DNA from: a virus
Length of the DNA: 25,929 nucleotides
Virus record (IMG/VR): IMGVR_UViG_3300017727_004965
Span: 1 to 25,929 of that record
Strand: one strand, 5' to 3'
In this document: positions 1 through 7,388 of the stretch, piece after piece
Layout: each line of letters starts with the position of its first letter
How positions within the stretch are numbered: the first letter of the stretch is position 1
Notes under the pieces: model-generated
Seen by the model: only the letters and a program-made list of their open reading frames with translations
Database searches by the model: none
What the model was told of the DNA's origin: nothing
Made by a program: the position numbers and the translations under genes

Positions 1-1
1 G

Positions 2-586
2 GGTCGTAAGCCTAAGGCATTGACTTCACTTGTACGTAACACTGTTAACATGATTGGCTCGCACAACGTAGGACTAGTATGTACTAACCATACATACGCA
101 TCACAAGATATGTTTGATCCAGATGACAAGATCAGTGGTGGACAAGGCTTCATTTATGCATCAAGTATTGTTGTAGCAATGAAGAAACTAAAACTAAAAG
201 AAGACGAAGATGGTAACAAGATCAGTCAAGTTATGGGTATCCGAGCTGGCTGTAAGGTTATGAAGACTCGTTACGCTAAACCTTTTGAAGGTGTACAAGT
301 TAAGATTCCATACGAAACTGGTATGAATCCGTATAGTGGCTTGCTTGAATTGTTTGAAGCAAAAGACATTATTAAAAAGCAAGGAAACAGACTTGCGTAC
401 ACTACACTTGATGGTGAAGAAATCCTTGACTATCGTAAAAAGTGGATTGGTACAAACCTCGATAAAGTTATGTCAGATTACTTGGTAAAAGAAGCGTCAG
501 TGGTAAATACCTCGGATGATGCAGAAACCGTTACAGAAGAATTAGTTGACGGACACGGTGACGTACACGAACTTATCGAGGAGTAA
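2..586 (+). CDS. uvsX: UvsX/RecA-like recombinase, C-terminal part (5' truncated by window edge)
   Basis: This is the strand-exchange recombinase of T4-like phages, which forms filaments on ssDNA in recombination-dependent replication and repair. Only the C-terminal ~195 residues are inside the window. The frame is already open at base 2, so the TTG at 20 is an internal leucine codon and not a start. Visible are the RecA-core stretch NVGLVCTNHTYAS, the glycine-rich GGQGFIYASS segment typical of loop L2 followed by a beta strand, and the acidic C-terminal tail ending VHELIEE, as in many RecA-type proteins. The Walker A and B motifs lie upstream of the window. The next genes are a small acidic protein and a uvsY-like gene, the T4-type recombination context. 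Confidence 0.9.
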   Translation, partial: GRKPKALTSLVRNTVNMIGSHNVGLVCTNHTYASQDMFDPDDKISGGQGFIYASSIVVAMKKLKLKEDEDGNKISQVMGIRAGCKVMKTRYAKPFEGVQVKIPYETGMNPYSGLLELFEAKDIIKKQGNRLAYTTLDGEEILDYRKKWIGTNLDKVMSDYLVKEASVVNTSDDAETVTEELVDGHGDVHELIEE

Positions 587-589
587 AGT

Positions 590-823
590 ATGGAAGAGAG
601 TCAAGTAGTAGATATTTGGTTATGTTTTAAAGAGAGTATAGACAAAAAGCATTTAGAAGTTGTAGCTGAGAAGTACATCGACTTGTGCGCCGATCATGGA
701 ACATCAGATATAACCTTTCGGGAATCATTAGGCAATTGCGGAGTGTTAGATGATGCGATTAACTACTATCTCGATGTTGACGACGATGACGACTGGGATG
801 ACGAAGAAAACGAGGACTGGTAA
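590..823 (+). CDS. Small acidic hypothetical protein
   Basis: This 77-residue protein is not recognised. It starts 4 bases after the uvsX stop, and its stop shares its last base with the ATG of the next gene (TAATG). The N-terminal ~55 residues look like a small folded unit, and the last ~17 residues are almost all Asp/Glu with Trp (DDDDDWDDEENEDW). A strongly acidic tail next to uvsX and uvsY could act as a DNA mimic or as a docking peptide for a DNA-binding protein, but that is inference. Tight packing and an uninterrupted frame support it as a real gene. Confidence 0.7.
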   Translation: MEESQVVDIWLCFKESIDKKHLEVVAEKYIDLCADHGTSDITFRESLGNCGVLDDAINYYLDVDDDDDWDDEENEDW

Positions 824-1278
824 TGGGTTGGTATAGTGAAATATCACGTGACATTAGTAAAATACCTGATGCTATTGCTTACTTTGAAAAAGAGTTAATT
901 GATGCTCGAGTTGAAGTAAAGTTAAAAGGCAATGTTGAACGAGCCGCGGCAGAAATGCCCGGTATCGTTGAACATAGGTTTAACCAGTTACAAGAAATTG
1001 AAGCTATACTAAACTACCTCAATATTGAGCTACGTAGATTACGTAGCTCATTCTTTAAAAAATACCTTGAGAATTATCAAAGAGCTCTATCAAGCCGTGA
1101 CGTAGAAAAATATGTTGACGGTGAAGCAGACGTAGTTGACTACGAAAAAATTATCAACGAATTTGCTCTTATGCGTAATAAATGGTTAGGTCTACTAAAA
1201 GGACTTGATCAAAAGCAATGGCAGATTACAAATGTTGTTAAACTTAGAGTAGCAGGTATGGAAGATGCTGTCTTATGA
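823..1278 (+). CDS. uvsY: UvsY-like recombination mediator
   Basis: UvsY helps UvsX load onto ssDNA coated with gp32. The call rests on position, two genes after uvsX, and on general resemblance. The protein is 151 residues (T4 UvsY is 137), largely helical and charged, with a central coiled-coil-like region (residues ~55-90, EIEAILNYLNIELRRLRSS), a VDGEADVVDYEK segment like the short link before the C-terminal helices of phage UvsYs, and a C-terminal W..LL.GL..KQWQI..VVKLR pattern seen in cyanophage UvsYs. Sequence identity to T4 is low. It overlaps the first island gene by 14 bases. An unusually strong inverted repeat lies inside the gene (1026-1050). Confidence 0.6.
   Translation: MGWYSEISRDISKIPDAIAYFEKELIDARVEVKLKGNVERAAAEMPGIVEHRFNQLQEIEAILNYLNIELRRLRSSFFKKYLENYQRALSSRDVEKYVDGEADVVDYEKIINEFALMRNKWLGLLKGLDQKQWQITNVVKLRVAGMEDAVL
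1026..1050. repeat. Perfect inverted repeat: 11-bp arms, 3-base spacer
   Basis: TGAGCTACGTA (1026-1036), GAT, then TACGTAGCTCA (1040-1050) form a perfect hairpin inside the uvsY-like gene, followed at once by TTCTTT. This resembles an intrinsic terminator or an RNA-processing hairpin more than ordinary coding sequence. It encodes an ...LRRLRSS... stretch, so the amino acid sequence is partly constrained. Confidence 0.6.
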
Positions 1279-1951
1279 TGTTAGTATCATACGTATAAAA
1301 GGCGAAGAGTTTTCTGAATCTTTAGCAAATGACTGTTTGCGAACATGCAAACAATATGGTTATCACGCTAAACTATTTGATGCATACTACGGTAAAGTTG
1401 CTGATATACAATATACACAACTAAAATTAAAACCATTTAAAGGTTTAAAAGAAGGCAAACAAACCCAAGGAGCAAAGGGTTGTTTGCTTTCTCATTTACA
1501 TCTGTGGAATAGATGTTTACAAAAGAATAAGCCTATTGTTATATTAGAACACGATGCGTTATTTGTACGTCATATTCCTGTTGAAGCATTAAAACCTAAA
1601 AAATTTGATTTAGTAAACTTTGACATTCACAGTAGAACTAAAGATGATTATACAAAATTTTGTGAATATTTTGATGACACAACAATATATAGATTGCCTG
1701 GCGGCGGCAATAAAAGGCGTTACGACCATCACAATGTAAATCATATAAAAGGATCACACGGTTATGTTATTCATCCAGAAGGTGCTAATAAGTTAGTGCG
1801 CTTCATTGAAGAATTTGGGTGGTTACCTGTAGACTTACTAATCAATCCTATGTTGTTAAATGCATATGCAACAAAAGCCGTTATAACACGTATTAATCCT
1901 AAAGCGTGGAACGAACAAAAGCGTAAGCCAATTCAAAGCTATACACGCTAA
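1265..1951 (+). CDS. Glycosyltransferase, GT25-like (LPS sugar transferase type)
   Basis: This predicted GT-A glycosyltransferase transfers a sugar from a nucleotide donor, most likely to a surface glycan. GT25 landmarks are GAKGCLLSHLHLW (residues 69-81, family pattern G..GC..SH...W), ILEHDA (93-98, at the place of the usual LEDD metal-binding motif, here with His), and the HGYVIHPEGANKLV strand-helix (family pattern .aY.is..gA.kL). The length of 228 residues is usual for the family. It opens the sugar island and overlaps uvsY by 14 bases. It is followed by a 37-base gap, the largest in this region. Acceptor and donor cannot be told from sequence. Confidence 0.75.
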   Translation: MLSYDVSIIRIKGEEFSESLANDCLRTCKQYGYHAKLFDAYYGKVADIQYTQLKLKPFKGLKEGKQTQGAKGCLLSHLHLWNRCLQKNKPIVILEHDALFVRHIPVEALKPKKFDLVNFDIHSRTKDDYTKFCEYFDDTTIYRLPGGGNKRRYDHHNVNHIKGSHGYVIHPEGANKLVRFIEEFGWLPVDLLINPMLLNAYATKAVITRINPKAWNEQKRKPIQSYTR

Positions 1952-1988
1952 ATTACAGATAATTATTTTAATAATATAAGGAAATCAT

Positions 1989-2750
1989 ATGAAAGTTGGA
2001 ATAATCGGATATGGTTGGGTTGGTAAAGCAACTGAAAAACTTTTTCCTGATGCACAAATATACGATAAATTTATACCTAAATATAACAAACCTTTAGAGG
2101 ACGATATAGATATAGCATTTCTTGCTGTGCCTACACCGTGGGATGGAGAACGTCTCAATTGTGATGCAGTTGAAGATGCAATAGCACATTGTAAATGTGA
2201 ATTTATTGTTATTAGAAGTGCAACATATCCAGGCTTTGCAGATGCAATGGCTAAAAAATGGCGCAAAAGAATAGTTGTTCAACCTGAATATTTAGGTGAA
2301 ACTCCGGCACACCCTATGCTTGCTATGAAGGGTAGACAGTTTATGATTATAGGCGGAGATCCTATTGACAGACGCAAAGTGATAGATTGTTATACAAGTG
2401 TGTACAATGCAAATATTACTATTAGACAGACAACTGCTAAAGAAGCTGAGTTTATAAAACTTACTGAAAACAGAGCTATATTTTGGAAAGTCCTACAGTG
2501 TCAAGAACTATATGATGCATGTGAAGCGGCTGGTATGGATTACTATACTATACGTGATGCTGTATACGCTGACGACCCAAGAATGAACTTATGGTTTAGT
2601 TTTGTGTATCCTGATAATAGAGGTGCCAACAGTAAATGTATTCCTAAAGATGTCCACGCATGGTGCCACTTCTGTGAAAGCGTAGGACTTGATCCTGTAG
2701 CAACTAAGCACCTTTTAGAATATAACAAGCAATTAATTAAGGACAATTAG
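1989..2750 (+). CDS. Short UDP-glucose/GDP-mannose dehydrogenase family protein
   Basis: This is an NAD-dependent nucleotide-sugar 6-dehydrogenase that would oxidise a UDP- or GDP-hexose to the uronic acid. Seen: Rossmann GYGWVG (7-12), VPTP (47-50), QPEYLGE with the active-site Glu (E100), KLTENRA (Lys157/Asn161 of the central helix) and the catalytic-cysteine motif SKCIPKD (Cys217, family pattern G..CFPKD). At 253 residues against 390-450 in bacteria, it lacks the C-terminal domain that normally completes the UDP-binding site, yet the catalytic residues remain. A good ribosome binding site (AAGGA, ~1978-1982) precedes the ATG. The next three genes complete a nucleotide-sugar pathway. The substrate is unknown. 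Confidence 0.85.
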   Translation: MKVGIIGYGWVGKATEKLFPDAQIYDKFIPKYNKPLEDDIDIAFLAVPTPWDGERLNCDAVEDAIAHCKCEFIVIRSATYPGFADAMAKKWRKRIVVQPEYLGETPAHPMLAMKGRQFMIIGGDPIDRRKVIDCYTSVYNANITIRQTTAKEAEFIKLTENRAIFWKVLQCQELYDACEAAGMDYYTIRDAVYADDPRMNLWFSFVYPDNRGANSKCIPKDVHAWCHFCESVGLDPVATKHLLEYNKQLIKDN

Positions 2751-3352
2751 TGAACGATTTAAAAGACTTTACCAACTTCAATGGTAATTACATACACCCT
2801 ACTGCTATTATAAATTGGGATAGAGTAAGCATGGGAACAGGCAACATCATTTATCCATATGCATGTATTGGAACTGATGCACAACATCCTCGTGAAGATT
2901 CTAACGGTGTAATAGAAATAGGCGATAACAATATTTTTAGAGAATATGTTACAGTGCATTTACCAACAGCACATTCAAAATTAACAAAAATAGGCAGTGA
3001 TTGTTATCTAATGGTGTTAGCACACGTTGCACATGATTGTATTGTTGAAGACAATGTGCGTATTAGTAACAACACAGTTTTATCTGGACATGTGCATGTA
3101 ATGAATCATGCAGTACTTGGACTTAACTGTAACATACACCAATTCCAAGTTATAGGATCATATGCAATGTTAGGCATGGGTACAGTGGTCGGTGCGAATA
3201 ATAAAATAGTACCTGGTAAAGTTTACATCGGTTCTAATGCAAAAGGCTTAAAAGAAAACACAATTGGGTTAGAACGTAATAATGTTACACCAGAAATATT
3301 AGAATCAGAAATTGCACGTTTTGAAAAATTATATGAGGACATGCATACATGA
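2750..3352 (+). CDS. LpxA-like left-handed beta-helix acyltransferase
   Basis: The protein has hexapeptide-repeat (left-handed beta-helix) sequence close to LpxA, the UDP-GlcNAc O/N-acyltransferase that begins lipid A synthesis. Matches to the E. coli LpxA pattern include EIGDNNIFREYVTVH (56-70), LTKIGSD (78-84), LAHVAHDC (90-97) with His92/His95 aligning with catalytic-site His122/His125, SGHV (112-115) and HQF..IG (130-136). It is 200 residues against 262 and lacks most of the C-terminal helical domain. The GTG start is supported by AAGGA at 2739-2743 and one-base overlap with the previous stop. The GnnA/GnnB-like genes that follow suggest N-acylation of a 3-amino sugar (inference). A plain sugar N-acetyltransferase is the alternative. 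Confidence 0.85.
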   Translation: MNDLKDFTNFNGNYIHPTAIINWDRVSMGTGNIIYPYACIGTDAQHPREDSNGVIEIGDNNIFREYVTVHLPTAHSKLTKIGSDCYLMVLAHVAHDCIVEDNVRISNNTVLSGHVHVMNHAVLGLNCNIHQFQVIGSYAMLGMGTVVGANNKIVPGKVYIGSNAKGLKENTIGLERNNVTPEILESEIARFEKLYEDMHT

Positions 3353-4254
3353 TACTTTTAGTAGGTTACGGATACTGGGGCAAAAATTTAGCACGTAACT
3401 TTACAAAAGAGTTAAGTGTTGTATGTGACAAAGACATTGACTTATTGCACACAGCAAAACAAGTATATCCTCGTATCGCAATATACAACGATTACGATTT
3501 AGCACTTCAACATCCAGGCATAAAAGCTGTTCTTATAGCAACAAAGACCAACGAACATTTACAAATGGCAAGTAAGGCAATTCAACACGGTTATGATGTT
3601 TGGATTGAAAAGCCTGTGTGTGCAACTTTAGACGAAGTAGATCAGCTTATAAAAGTAAGTGAAGAACACAATAAATTAGTATTTGTAGATCATACCTTTT
3701 GCTATCATCCAGCAGTTGAAAAAATGAAAAGTATTGACATTGGTCAACCTCTTTATTACGATAGCACAAGAATTAGTTTAGGTTTATTTCAACCAGATGT
3801 AGATGTATTACTTGATCTTGCAATTCACGATGTGAGTATTATAAATTATTTGTATCCTGATATAAAACTTGCGGATCGTAAAATTATAAAAAATGCACAT
3901 ATTAATAAAACAGCAAATCAGGCAGTAGTGCTATTGAAATACAACAATGGATTTACAGCAAACATAAATGTTAACTGGGTAAGTCCTGTAAAGAAAAGGC
4001 AAATCATACTTGCAGGTAGTACAGCAAGTGTTGTTTACGATGACATAGACAACGATAAAATTAAAGTATATGAAACTGGCGAAATAGCTGATGACTTTAA
4101 TGCCAACAGTTTAGGTGATATGTATTCACCTAAAGTAGGTACACAAGAAGCATTATATATGGGACGAACACATTTTTTAGATTGTATTAAAACAAGACAA
4201 CAACCGCACACAAATATATACAAAGCAAAACAGATCATGGAGTGGCTATTATGA
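3349..4254 (+). CDS. Gfo/Idh/MocA oxidoreductase, GnnA/WlbA-like
   Basis: NAD(P)-dependent sugar dehydrogenase. Seen: Rossmann GYGYWGKN (6-13), the family's EKP motif (87-89) that carries the active-site lysine, and DLAIHD (156-161) for the conserved DxxxH. It has 301 residues, within the family range. GYGYWG is typical of the subgroup that oxidises the C3 hydroxyl of UDP-GlcNAc or its uronic acid (GnnA, WlbA/WbpB), giving the 3-keto sugar used by a DegT aminotransferase. It is coupled to both neighbours by ATGA overlaps, and the next gene is such an aminotransferase. The 3-oxidation role is inference from context. Confidence 0.85.
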   Translation: MILLVGYGYWGKNLARNFTKELSVVCDKDIDLLHTAKQVYPRIAIYNDYDLALQHPGIKAVLIATKTNEHLQMASKAIQHGYDVWIEKPVCATLDEVDQLIKVSEEHNKLVFVDHTFCYHPAVEKMKSIDIGQPLYYDSTRISLGLFQPDVDVLLDLAIHDVSIINYLYPDIKLADRKIIKNAHINKTANQAVVLLKYNNGFTANINVNWVSPVKKRQIILAGSTASVVYDDIDNDKIKVYETGEIADDFNANSLGDMYSPKVGTQEALYMGRTHFLDCIKTRQQPHTNIYKAKQIMEWLL

Positions 4255-5285
4255 TCCCTTTTTACAATTTTAAGGAAATACACAGACCAAAAGTAGAGCA
4301 GGAACTTATAGAATCTGCAATGGATGTAATTGTAAGTGGCAACTACGTATTTGGCACATATAAGTTTGAAGAAGACTTTGCAGATTATGTAGGCAGTAAA
4401 TATTGTGTTGCAGTATCATCTGGTACATCTGCACTACACTTAGGACTAAAGTCATTAGGTATTGGACCAGGTGATGAAGTCATTACAGTAAGCCATACAT
4501 TCAAAGCAACTATTGCCGCAATAAAATACTTAGGTGCAACACCTGTATATGTAGATATTAATCCACATACTTTTTGTATGGATGCTACTAAAATACAAAA
4601 GGCAATTACACCTAATACAAAATGTATATTACCTGTACACTTGTACGGTAACATGGCTAATATGGAAGGTATTTGTGCAATAGCAGAAGCACACAACATA
4701 CCTATTATTGAAGATTGCAGTCAAGCACACGGTAGCACATTTAAGGAAAAACACGCAGGAACATTTGGTAAGTTAGGAACTTTTAGTTTTTATCCTGGCA
4801 AAGGTTTAGGAGCATTAGGCGATGCAGGTTGCATTGTTACAGACGACCCTGACATTTATGAATACGCTTGCGAAGCACGTAGTTGGCACGAAACCGAAGT
4901 AGGTTTCAATTATAGAATGTCAAACATACAAGCAGAATTTTTACGTGTAAAATTAAAACACTTTGACGAAGTATTAGAATCAAAGCGTGAAATTGCAAGT
5001 TTTTATAATAAGTTTTTTAACGATGTTTACACAAAGAATGTACAGCACAGCTATCACATATATCCTGTATTAAGTAATGATAGAGATAGTTTAATTGCTA
5101 AGTGTAAAGGCAAAGTTGAATTAAAAATGCACTATCCTAAACCGGTACATAAAACACCAGGACATATTGCACCTTATCATTTACCTGTTACAGAAATGAT
5201 ATCATCTTCGCAAGTAAGTTTACCTATCTATCCAGGAGTAGAATGGCAAGAGGTTATTAACACAGTAATGGAACATAATACATGA
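4251..5285 (+). CDS. DegT/DnrJ/EryC1 aminotransferase, GnnB/WbpE-like
   Basis: PLP-dependent sugar aminotransferase that converts a keto-sugar nucleotide to the amino sugar. Seen: SGTSAL (57-62, phosphate-binding turn), IEDCSQAHG (153-161, Asp155 binds the PLP ring nitrogen), SFYPGKGLGALGDAG (Lys184 as Schiff-base lysine) and NYRMSNIQAE. I chose the ATG at 4251, which overlaps the preceding stop as ATGA; an in-frame ATG at 4242 would add three residues. The length of 344 residues is slightly short for the family (~360-390). Placed after a Gfo/Idh gene, it likely aminates C3 of a UDP-GlcNAc-type sugar (inference). Confidence 0.9.
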   Translation: MIPFYNFKEIHRPKVEQELIESAMDVIVSGNYVFGTYKFEEDFADYVGSKYCVAVSSGTSALHLGLKSLGIGPGDEVITVSHTFKATIAAIKYLGATPVYVDINPHTFCMDATKIQKAITPNTKCILPVHLYGNMANMEGICAIAEAHNIPIIEDCSQAHGSTFKEKHAGTFGKLGTFSFYPGKGLGALGDAGCIVTDDPDIYEYACEARSWHETEVGFNYRMSNIQAEFLRVKLKHFDEVLESKREIASFYNKFFNDVYTKNVQHSYHIYPVLSNDRDSLIAKCKGKVELKMHYPKPVHKTPGHIAPYHLPVTEMISSSQVSLPIYPGVEWQEVINTVMEHNT

Positions 5286-6061
5286 TAACATTGGCAGCCT
5301 TTTATAAGGATCTCAAAGAAACTAAATTATCTTCTAAACTTACAAAACGTATAAAAAATAATAAAATAGATTACCGCAGTTCGTTAGATATGATGCAACA
5401 AACATTGTTGAAGACAAATCCTACAGCAACATTTACAGTAAAAACGTGTAATGAAACACAATTAAATTATAATAATATTTTCAGAACTAATTGTACACGA
5501 ATAAATTTAATAGAATCATTTGTAAGATGCGATTTAAATTTTGTACGGCAACACTATGGTAAAACTATTATGGTAGGCAGTGATCATTTAGTATGTGGCG
5601 ATCTTAGAAAGTTTTTTGAAGAAGATTATGACTTTGCAACTTGTATACAAAATAATACATTTGATAGCACACACAGAACTAATGTAATGAACTTTATGTT
5701 TATAAATGATAAAGATGCTAAGTCACACAAAAGACTTGAAAAGTTTTTTTTACGTAGATATGAAATATTTAAAACGTTTGAAGAACAAGATAGACTATGG
5801 TGGGGAGATCAAAAAAGTCTAAGTGTAGCATTAAACAGTGAAGGACACATACAAAATTTTTATGATTCAAATGGCAAAGACAATATGTTTGAACTCAACG
5901 GACTACGAATAAAATTATTCAGATACCCAAACTCATATATTACAAGACCAAATAGAGAAGGTACTGCTAACATAGATGAAAGTATCATAGTTGACTTTGC
6001 AGGTGATCAAGCAAAAAAATATGTAAACGGAATATTTAATGGTATTATGGAAAGAACATAA
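5282..6061 (+). CDS. Predicted GT-A-fold glycosyltransferase
   Basis: Weak but consistent signs of a nucleotide-sugar glycosyltransferase: GKTIMVGSDHLVCGDL (93-108) sits where GT-A enzymes carry the DxD metal motif, with S-D-H in its place; then a short-strand MNFMFIN segment, WWGDQKSLS (the DQ.. motif common in GT8-like enzymes), and a C-terminal IIVDFAGDQAKKY resembling the H/F-x-G-..-K donor-binding end. It has 259 residues. Translationally coupled to the aminotransferase (ATGA) and to the next gene (TAATG). Family assignment is uncertain. Confidence 0.55.
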   Translation: MITLAAFYKDLKETKLSSKLTKRIKNNKIDYRSSLDMMQQTLLKTNPTATFTVKTCNETQLNYNNIFRTNCTRINLIESFVRCDLNFVRQHYGKTIMVGSDHLVCGDLRKFFEEDYDFATCIQNNTFDSTHRTNVMNFMFINDKDAKSHKRLEKFFLRRYEIFKTFEEQDRLWWGDQKSLSVALNSEGHIQNFYDSNGKDNMFELNGLRIKLFRYPNSYITRPNREGTANIDESIIVDFAGDQAKKYVNGIFNGIMERT

Positions 6062-6657
6062 TGCCATACATAACTATACATCATAAGAAATTATTTAGAA
6101 TGTTTCGCGATAAAAACATTGCCGTTGTTGGCAACGCTATTTCTCTTTATGACAAAACTTATGGTGAAGTTATAGACTCAAATGATATTGTTGTTAGATT
6201 TAATTTAGGATTAGAACACAATAGCAAAGCTACACACGGATCCAAAACTGATTGGTTAATTTATAATAACGATGTATGGGCACGTTCTGTAAACTTATTT
6301 GATAGTAAACAACATTTCAATTGGATGCAAATTTATTACATGCATGATAGTTCTCCTGTAAGTCATAATGTATACACTATACCGGAGTTTGTACAAGAAA
6401 GTTTATTTACGAAAGGTAACTTTACAAGGTCTAATAAGCCTTCTATAGGACTGTCATTTGTACATTTCCTTACATATGTAAATGCCAAACAAGTAAATAT
6501 TTTTGGTTTTGATCACAAACAATCCCTTACATTTTATAATACAAATAGAAAGCGTAAAAAAGATCTGCGTGGAAAAGGGCATGACTGGCTAAAGGAGCAA
6601 ACTTTTTTAACAGACACTATACTCAAGACGCACAGTAATTTCAACATTCACCGATAA
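6061..6657 (+). CDS. Sialyltransferase-like (GT29) glycosyltransferase
   Basis: All main GT29 sialylmotifs can be read. Motif L: IAVVGNAISLYDKTYG..IDSNDIVVRFN (residues 20-48; family pattern AVVGNsg.l....G..ID.hD.V.R.N), followed by THGSKTD. Motif S: NKPSIGLSFVHFL...VNIFGFD (125-151; pattern PS.G.......v.lyGF). A short FYN (158-160) lies at the place of motif III. Motif VS: HDWLKE (174-179; H-x4-E). The family uses CMP-activated donors (CMP-sialic acid, and by proposal CMP-Kdo in plants). KdsA and KdsB later in the window would provide CMP-Kdo, so this may be a Kdo or nonulosonate transferase (inference). At 198 residues it is compact and has no signal or membrane anchor. Confidence 0.7.
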   Translation: MPYITIHHKKLFRMFRDKNIAVVGNAISLYDKTYGEVIDSNDIVVRFNLGLEHNSKATHGSKTDWLIYNNDVWARSVNLFDSKQHFNWMQIYYMHDSSPVSHNVYTIPEFVQESLFTKGNFTRSNKPSIGLSFVHFLTYVNAKQVNIFGFDHKQSLTFYNTNRKRKKDLRGKGHDWLKEQTFLTDTILKTHSNFNIHR

Positions 6658-6666
6658 CTAATTATA

Positions 6667-6672
6667 AAGGAG
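6667..6672 (+). promoter_or_regulatory. Strong Shine-Dalgarno before the first methyltransferase
   Basis: AAGGAG ends 5 bases before the ATG at 6678. Most island genes start by stop-start overlap with a weak or absent site, so this site after a 20-base gap marks an independent translation start within the island. Confidence 0.6.
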
Positions 6673-6677
6673 TAGTT

Positions 6678-7388
6678 ATGGCAAAGATAGATAAGTCATT
6701 GTATACTAAAGAAGAACTGAAGGCAATGAAAGCTCTTAAAAGAGAACGCCAGGCTGCCAAGCATTTAAATTCTACTTTACCTAAAATACGAACAATTAAT
6801 AACCCTGTTGTATTAGATGAAGAATTTCCTCACTTAGGTGGTAACAATGAACTACTGAATAGGCATACATTTTGTCCTGAAAGTTGGTCATATGTCATAG
6901 ACAAATACAAAATTAAATCTGTGTTAGACGTAGGTAGTGGATACGGACATGCTCCAAAATGGTTTAGTGATAAAGGACTCACAGCAATCGCTATAGACGG
7001 GCTACAAAAAAATGTAGATAATGCAATATACCCTACAACAAAAGTTGACTTAATTGAAGATAGTTATACAGCCGAAGTTGATATGGTAAACTGTATAGAA
7101 GTTGTAGAACATGTATCTGAAGAATTTTTAGATAATTTATTAGAAACCTTATGCTGTGGGAAATATATTTTTATGACACACGGTGTACCAGGACAACGTG
7201 GACATCACCATGTAAACTGTCAATGGCAAGAATATTGGATAGAGCATATTGAAGCAAGAGGCTTTACATGGAACAAAGAAGATTCTGAAACTATAAAAAA
7301 ACTTTGTACAGGAAATAAGTTTAATACTGAAAACGGTATGCACATTAATGAAAGTGGTTTATTTTTTGTTAAGAATGGAATAGTATAA
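6678..7388 (+). CDS. Class I SAM-dependent methyltransferase
   Basis: S-adenosylmethionine methyltransferase. Seen: motif I VLDVGSGYG (82-90), an acidic residue ending strand 2 (AIDG), and VNCIEVVEHV like the post-II region of Methyltransf_11/23 proteins, then IFMTHGVPGQRGHHHVN. It has 236 residues with a basic, Lys/Arg-rich N-terminal helix (residues 9-30). In a sugar island the likely job is O- or N-methylation of a sugar or glycan end, but the substrate cannot be read. It is followed by a second, different methyltransferase (TAATG junction). Confidence 0.8.
   Translation: MAKIDKSLYTKEELKAMKALKRERQAAKHLNSTLPKIRTINNPVVLDEEFPHLGGNNELLNRHTFCPESWSYVIDKYKIKSVLDVGSGYGHAPKWFSDKGLTAIAIDGLQKNVDNAIYPTTKVDLIEDSYTAEVDMVNCIEVVEHVSEEFLDNLLETLCCGKYIFMTHGVPGQRGHHHVNCQWQEYWIEHIEARGFTWNKEDSETIKKLCTGNKFNTENGMHINESGLFFVKNGIV

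Noticed and set aside
20-22. TTG as the start of the first gene
   Set aside because: The frame is open to the left edge and codes for plausible UvsX sequence (GRKPKA) before it, so the TTG is an internal leucine.
2750-3352. WbpD-type N-acetyltransferase for the beta-helix protein
   Set aside because: The readable motifs follow LpxA (EIGD.N.IRE.VT.H, AH.AHDC, HQF) rather than WbpD; acetyl transfer is kept only as an alternative activity.
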